Under the pieces are notes generated by a model. That model ran no database searches and had not been told where the DNA came from. It was given only the letters and a program-made list of their open reading frames with translations. From the NCBI RefSeq assembly GCF_002078875.1, contig NC_034421.1, forward strand, positions 14,899,218 through 14,963,217: a stretch of DNA of 64,000 nucleotides. The letters run 5' to 3'. This stretch comes from Numida meleagris (taxonomy: Eukaryota; Chordata; Aves; Galliformes; Numididae). The position numbers were made by a program, and so were the translations under genes. Within the stretch, counting starts at the first letter, position 1. Each line of letters opens with the position of its first letter. Positions 63,901-64,000 of this stretch are shown here, in pieces.

Positions 63901-64000
63901 CTTCTCCAGTTGCAGCCACTCATCCAAGACATCACTTGCAAAGTTGAAATATTTGGGTAGTTCCTTTTCACACCGGTTTACAGAGTCATAATACGAAATA
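54996..64000 (-). CDS. ACSM4-like: acyl-CoA synthetase medium-chain family member (ACSM4-like), 5' end cut by the window
   Basis: Tandem paralogue of the gene at 37.9-47.0 kb, with the same predicted role in medium-chain acyl-CoA formation in mitochondria. Coding exons, 5' to 3': 63901..64000 (partial), 63437..63647, 62216..62423, 61223..61366, 60005..60161, 59844..59923, 58796..58919, 58095..58175, 57669..57770, 56689..56816, 56461..56560, 55717..55836, 54996..55082. Exons 2-13 have exactly the same lengths as in the neighbour, and all phases join. Visible motifs are P-loop TSGSTGSPK in exon 4, YGQTE in exon 7, TGD and GRSDD in exon 10, and the Lys of TGKIQ in exon 13. The part seen is open throughout (about 547 codons); the presequence lies beyond 64000. 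It differs from its neighbour after the P-loop (MVVQSHSS versus MAEHSQGS) and in exon 5, so the acyl preference may differ. The exact member name needs a tree. Confidence 0.93.
57780..57965 (-). mobile_element. CR1-type LINE 3' fragment abutting the exon 9 acceptor
   Basis: Begins AATCATAGAATTACAGAATACC and includes GGAGACCTCCAAGGATCATC and GGTCCAACTCCTGGC, a different CR1 subfamily from the others here. Its 3' tail lies about 10 bases from the acceptor of exon 9 in the right-hand ACSM gene. Confidence 0.88.
60975..61180 (+). mobile_element. CR1-type LINE 3' fragment in intron 4 of the right-hand ACSM gene
   Basis: Contains GTGACAGAGCACTGGCACAAG, GGATGCTTTTCTGTGCAACCTG and GGTTGGACTAGATGATCTCC, then CCCTTCCAACCGC. 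It is antisense to the gene and belongs to an older CR1 subfamily lacking the ATTCTATG tail. Confidence 0.88.

Overview
The window is nuclear DNA from a bird, probably a galliform or close relative. The evidence is many CR1 LINE fragments ending in the avian ATTCTATG-type 3' octamer, a mariner-type relic, vertebrate exon-intron structure with GT-AG splice sites, and two recognisable vertebrate gene families. It is not prokaryotic: there are no operons, Shine-Dalgarno sites or CRISPR arrays.

Layout. 1-17.2 kb is GC-moderate non-coding DNA with two CR1 copies and no gene I can support. 17.2-25.7 kb holds a two-coding-exon galanin receptor (GALR2 type) on the minus strand. The intron splits the DRY motif, a 5' splice acceptor sits just before the start codon, and a CpG island with a good minus-strand donor about 3.9 kb upstream is the likely promoter and first exon. 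25.7-31.5 kb is a run of unusual simple or tandem DNA: a CACGCG-rich tract, about 1.9 kb of pyrimidine-rich DNA, an array of NRF1-like GCATGCGC motifs, degenerate TTAGGG-like DNA, and a GTCATCATAGAG-type minisatellite with a CR1 fragment inside it. At this point base composition changes from GC-rich to AT-rich.

31.5-64 kb is an AT-rich tandem cluster of mitochondrial medium-chain acyl-CoA synthetase (ACSM) genes, all on the minus strand. It contains one decayed copy (two exon relics at 32.5-33.4 kb), one complete 13-coding-exon gene (37.9-47.0 kb, 579 residues, no lesion), and a second gene with the same exon lengths that runs off the right edge (55.0-64.0 kb, missing only the start of coding exon 1). 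Between the two genes lie a mariner-like relic and a 2.7 kb CR1 element with reverse transcriptase. The ACSM enzymes would activate medium-chain fatty acids to acyl-CoA in the mitochondrial matrix. The galanin receptor is an unrelated plasma-membrane neuropeptide receptor.

The most unusual part is 27.3-31.5 kb, where five kinds of low-complexity or tandem DNA sit side by side on a compositional boundary. All calls are from reading the sequence; no database search was run.
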